This document shows positions 61,162 to 64,000 of a DNA stretch of 64,000 nucleotides, piece after piece; position 1 is the first letter of the stretch, and each line of letters starts with the position of its first letter. Origin of the DNA: Faucicola sp048551375 (GTDB taxonomy: Bacteria > Pseudomonadota > Gammaproteobacteria > Pseudomonadales > Moraxellaceae); NCBI RefSeq assembly GCF_048551375.1, contig NZ_JBLYZJ010000002.1, forward strand, positions 62,001 to 126,000, read 5' to 3'. The translations under genes and the position numbers were made by a program. Below the pieces are notes generated by a model. It ran no database searches, was not told the origin of the DNA, and saw only the letters and a program-made list of their open reading frames with translations.

Positions 61162-62526
61162 ATGAGCTATTTTGGTACTGATGGGATTCGTGGTAAATTT
61201 GGTGAGTTTCCGATTCACCCCCAATTTTTAATCAAACTCGGCTATGCCACAGGGAAAGTATTGTTAGCCCATCAAGCGGAGCATCGTGACAACCGTGAGA
61301 ACCATCGCCCCAACGTGGTGATTGGTAAAGATACTCGTTTGTCAGGTTATGTGATTGAAGCCTGTTTGCAAGCAGGATTTAATGCAGCTGGCGTGGATGT
61401 GCATATGCTAGGCACGATTCCGACCCCTGCGATTGCCCATTTGACACGCAGTTTTCATGCGGATGCAGGCGTGGTGATTTCAGCTTCGCACAATCCTTTT
61501 TATGATAATGGCGTGAAGTTTTTTTCTAATACAGGTAAAAAACTCTCTGATGAATTACAGCAAGCCATCAATGATAAATTAACCGAAATTCAAGATATTA
61601 ATGTGGTGATTGATACCCCTGAAGCCTTGGGTAAGAACTTCCGTGTCGAAGATGCCAAAGGGCGATATATCGAATTTTGTAAAGGTTCATTCCCTTATCA
61701 TTTGAGTTTAAGCCAACTTAAAATCGTGGTAGATTGTGCCAATGGTGCAGGCTATAGCGTTGCTCCTCGTGTATTGCGAGAGCTTGGGGCGGAGGTCGTT
61801 TGTATTGGTAATAAACCTGACGGTATTAATATTAATGACAACGTGGGTTCAACCCATCCAGAAGGCTTGCAACAAGCCGTGATTGAGCATGAGGCGGATT
61901 TGGGTATTGCCCTTGATGGTGATGGTGACCGCATTGTGATGGTCAATGAAAAAGGTGAATTGGTCGATGGGGATGGGATTTTATACATTCTTGCCACCAA
62001 ATCCAAACAAAAAGCCGTGGGCGTGGTCGGTACATTAATGAGCAATATGGGCTTGCAACTGGCATTTGAGCGTGAGGGGATTGCCTTTGAACGTGCCAAA
62101 GTCGGTGACCGCTATGTGATGCAAGGGCTTGAGAAAAATGGCTGGACTTTGGGTGGTGAATCTTCTGGGCATATTTTGACCCTTGATAAAGCCAGTACAG
62201 GCGATGCGATTGTTGCAGGCTTGCAAGTGTTGGCAGTGATGGCGGAAACTGAGCAGCCTTTATCCGTGCTAATGCAAGGTTATAGCGTTTTGCCACAAAA
62301 GCTCGTCAATGTGCGATTGGCACAAAAACAAGACCCTTATAATTTTCCTACCTTGGTTGAAGCCTTTGCCAAAGCGGAAGCACAGCTTGCAGGGCGTGGG
62401 CGTTTGCTGATTCGTCAATCAGGGACAGAGCCATTGATTCGAGTGATGGTCGAAAGTGAAGACGAAATCGAGTGCGATGTACTTGCCAATGAATTGGCGG
62501 ACTTGGTAAAACAAGAAATGGCTTGA
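61162..62526 (+). CDS. glmM: Phosphoglucosamine mutase
   Basis: Converts glucosamine-6-P to glucosamine-1-P for UDP-GlcNAc, feeding peptidoglycan and lipopolysaccharide. 454 residues. MSYFGTDGIRGKFGE start, phosphoserine loop VVISASHNPFYDNGVKFF, metal loop ALDGDGDRIVMV, GGESSGHI sugar-binding loop and RQSGTEPLIRVMVE phosphate loop. GAGG precedes the ATG. Stands alone; no folP or ftsH next to it. Confidence 0.97.
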   Translation: MSYFGTDGIRGKFGEFPIHPQFLIKLGYATGKVLLAHQAEHRDNRENHRPNVVIGKDTRLSGYVIEACLQAGFNAAGVDVHMLGTIPTPAIAHLTRSFHADAGVVISASHNPFYDNGVKFFSNTGKKLSDELQQAINDKLTEIQDINVVIDTPEALGKNFRVEDAKGRYIEFCKGSFPYHLSLSQLKIVVDCANGAGYSVAPRVLRELGAEVVCIGNKPDGININDNVGSTHPEGLQQAVIEHEADLGIALDGDGDRIVMVNEKGELVDGDGILYILATKSKQKAVGVVGTLMSNMGLQLAFEREGIAFERAKVGDRYVMQGLEKNGWTLGGESSGHILTLDKASTGDAIVAGLQVLAVMAETEQPLSVLMQGYSVLPQKLVNVRLAQKQDPYNFPTLVEAFAKAEAQLAGRGRLLIRQSGTEPLIRVMVESEDEIECDVLANELADLVKQEMA

Positions 62527-62622
62527 TTTTAGGGCTTACTTGGGTGAGTGAGTAGAAATTGGGGGTGTAACAATACGCCCCTAGCATATTGTGTTATTTG
62601 CAATTTGAAAGACTATAATAGT

Positions 62623-62745
62623 AGGACTTACGCAAAAATGCCATTTGTAGGTTGGGTGGAAGAATGACACCCAACATAAACCATTCAAATTGTTGGGTAT
62701 CGCAAGCTCTACCCAACCTACGATTTGGTTAAATGCGTAAGTCCT
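62623..62745. repeat. Family A element, full length
   Basis: 123 bp, TA-flanked, nearly identical to 26559-26681 in the same orientation. It lies between the convergent glmM and dapE genes, ending 12 bp from the dapE stop, and may act as their terminator. Confidence 0.9.
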
Positions 62746-62757
62746 AAAATATTAGTT

Positions 62758-63975
62758 TTAGGCTAACAATTCAACCAAAATCCCCTCATAAATCTGTGCC
62801 AATTTACCCAAATCCGCCACTTCCACACGCTCATCAACTTGATGGATGGTCGCATTACGCACACCCAATTCCACCACTTCTGCCCCCATCGGTGCGATAA
62901 ACCGCCCATCAGACGTACCGCCAGAGGTTGATAGTTCAGTTGTCACGCCCGTCACATTGTTAATGGCTGTTTGACACGCCCCAACCAATTTGCCTTGTGG
63001 GGTCAAAAATGGGTTGCCAGAGAGTTTCCATTCAATCTCATATTTCGCCTTACCGTCACCAAAATGCTTATCAAAAATCGCATGGGTTTTGGCTTTAAGT
63101 TCGGCTTCGGTGGTTTCGGTAGAAAAACGGAAATTAAACTCTGCGGTCAAGGTGGCAGGAATCACATTATTCGCCCCTGTACCTGCATTGATGTTAGAGA
63201 TTTGCATACTGGTGGCAGGGAAATAGTCGTTGCCATTGTCCCAAGTTTGCCCACAAAGCTCGGCAAAGGCAGGCATGGCGTAATGAATCGGATTGACCGC
63301 CAAATGCGGATAGGCAACGTGACCTTGCTTGCCAGTGACGGTGACAATGCCCCCCAATGAGCCACGGCGACCATTTTTGATGATATCGCCTAGCGTGTGC
63401 GTGCTTGATGGCTCACCGACCAAACAATAAGTGATGGGTTGCTGGCGAGCTTGCAGGGCTTCGACTACTTTAACTGTGCCATTGACTGAAGGGCCTTCCT
63501 CATCAGCGGTAATGAGTAGGGCAATCGAGCCTTGATGATTGGGGTGATTTTTGACAAAATTTTCTACCGCTACCACAAAGCAAGCAATCCCAGTTTTCAT
63601 ATCTGCCGAACCACGCCCATATAACATGCCATCTTTGATGGTCGGCTCAAACGGTGGGTACGTCCATTTATTGACATCGCCAGTCGGTACAACGTCAGTA
63701 TGCCCTGCAAAACATAAGACAGGTGTTTCTGTGTTGTCGCTTTGTTGGCGATTGCCTTTTTTGATAGCCCATAAATTTTTGACTTCAGCATTACGTCCTG
63801 TTGCCCCTTTTTCACCAAAGTACATAAATTCACAGTCAAAGCCAATTTTTTCCAAGCGTTTGGCTAAAATATTTTGACATTCGGCATCGTAAGGGGTGAC
63901 GGAAGGTTCTCGCATTAGCTCAAGGCTAAGGTCAAGGGCGGATTGTTGGTAATGGTCGTTGGTCAAGTTTTGCAT
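62758..63975 (-). CDS. dapE: Succinyl-diaminopimelate desuccinylase
   Basis: Zinc peptidase-like enzyme of lysine and meso-diaminopimelate synthesis. 405 residues from ATG 63975; a TTG at 63987 is in frame but has no better ribosome site. Zinc and catalytic motifs: CFAGHTDVVPTGDVNKW, GRGSADMKTGIACFV, TADEEGPSVNGT, VGEPSSTHTLGD and STSGGTSDGRF. A little longer than the usual ~375-380, partly from an N-terminal extension and the KKGNRQQSDNTETP insert. Start is 25 bp from the window edge. Confidence 0.95.
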   Translation of the reverse strand: MQNLTNDHYQQSALDLSLELMREPSVTPYDAECQNILAKRLEKIGFDCEFMYFGEKGATGRNAEVKNLWAIKKGNRQQSDNTETPVLCFAGHTDVVPTGDVNKWTYPPFEPTIKDGMLYGRGSADMKTGIACFVVAVENFVKNHPNHQGSIALLITADEEGPSVNGTVKVVEALQARQQPITYCLVGEPSSTHTLGDIIKNGRRGSLGGIVTVTGKQGHVAYPHLAVNPIHYAMPAFAELCGQTWDNGNDYFPATSMQISNINAGTGANNVIPATLTAEFNFRFSTETTEAELKAKTHAIFDKHFGDGKAKYEIEWKLSGNPFLTPQGKLVGACQTAINNVTGVTTELSTSGGTSDGRFIAPMGAEVVELGVRNATIHQVDERVEVADLGKLAQIYEGILVELLA

Positions 63976-64000
63976 GGTTTTACTCAAAAATAAGATGAAA

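Overview
This is chromosomal DNA of a gammaproteobacterium, most likely Moraxellaceae. Support: an SMC-type condensin next to zipA and ligA, a PpsA/PpsR pair, a tolQ/tolR-msbA-lpxK-kdsB lipid A block, roughly 40-45% GC by eye, and genes that read like Moraxella proteins. A Moraxella osloensis (Faucicola)-like organism is my best guess; no search was run. The window is almost wholly core genome: about 52 protein genes, one tRNA, and no transposase, phage gene, CRISPR array or obvious island.

Layout. 1-7.2 kb: smc (cut by the window edge), zipA, ligA, a glycine-zipper lipoprotein. 7.4-18.8 kb, mostly minus strand: TRIC-family channel, tRNA-Lys, macB-macA, a META/DUF4377 lipoprotein (plus strand), a hemerythrin-like protein, rlmL/rlmKL, bcp, a four-Cys periplasmic protein, queC, a DUF3108 protein. 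19.1-23.1 kb, plus: groES-groEL behind a heat-shock-type promoter, then DUF2625 overlapping a membrane protein of unknown function. 23.1-38.9 kb, minus: yaaA, argF, alr, dnaB, rpsF-rpsR-rplI, a four-Cys lipoprotein, an acyl-CoA dehydrogenase, a PAS-GGDEF-EAL protein, rsmE, bioA, ppsA. 39.2-50 kb, plus: ppsR (divergent from its target ppsA), sthA, rsmG-parA-parB, tolQ/exbB-exbD-msbA-lpxK-kdsB. 50-64 kb: doxX, two bacterioferritin subunits, pdxA, recJ, a DUF697 protein, acnB, guaB, glmM, dapE.

Between the genes lies a dense set of short non-coding repeats in at least five families: A, ~123 bp with AGGACTTACGCA ends and flanking TA; B, ~117 bp with ATACCAAA ends; C, G/C-tract palindromes; D, a TAGACCTCTTTCCA-ended element; E, direct repeats around tRNA-Lys. 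They occupy many intergenic gaps, including the one between groES and groEL. No matching transposase is present here.

The most interesting points are: two adjacent bacterioferritin subunits with complementary loss of heme ligand and ferroxidase ligands; a promoter-hairpin-terminator unit between acnB and guaB that looks like a small RNA or attenuator; a near-consensus sigma-32 promoter before groES with palindromic repeats splitting groES from groEL; the TA-flanked MITE family; a paired set of four-Cys exported proteins; and a DUF2625/membrane-protein pair of unknown function. I saw nothing that clearly qualifies as a wholly new defence or metabolic system.
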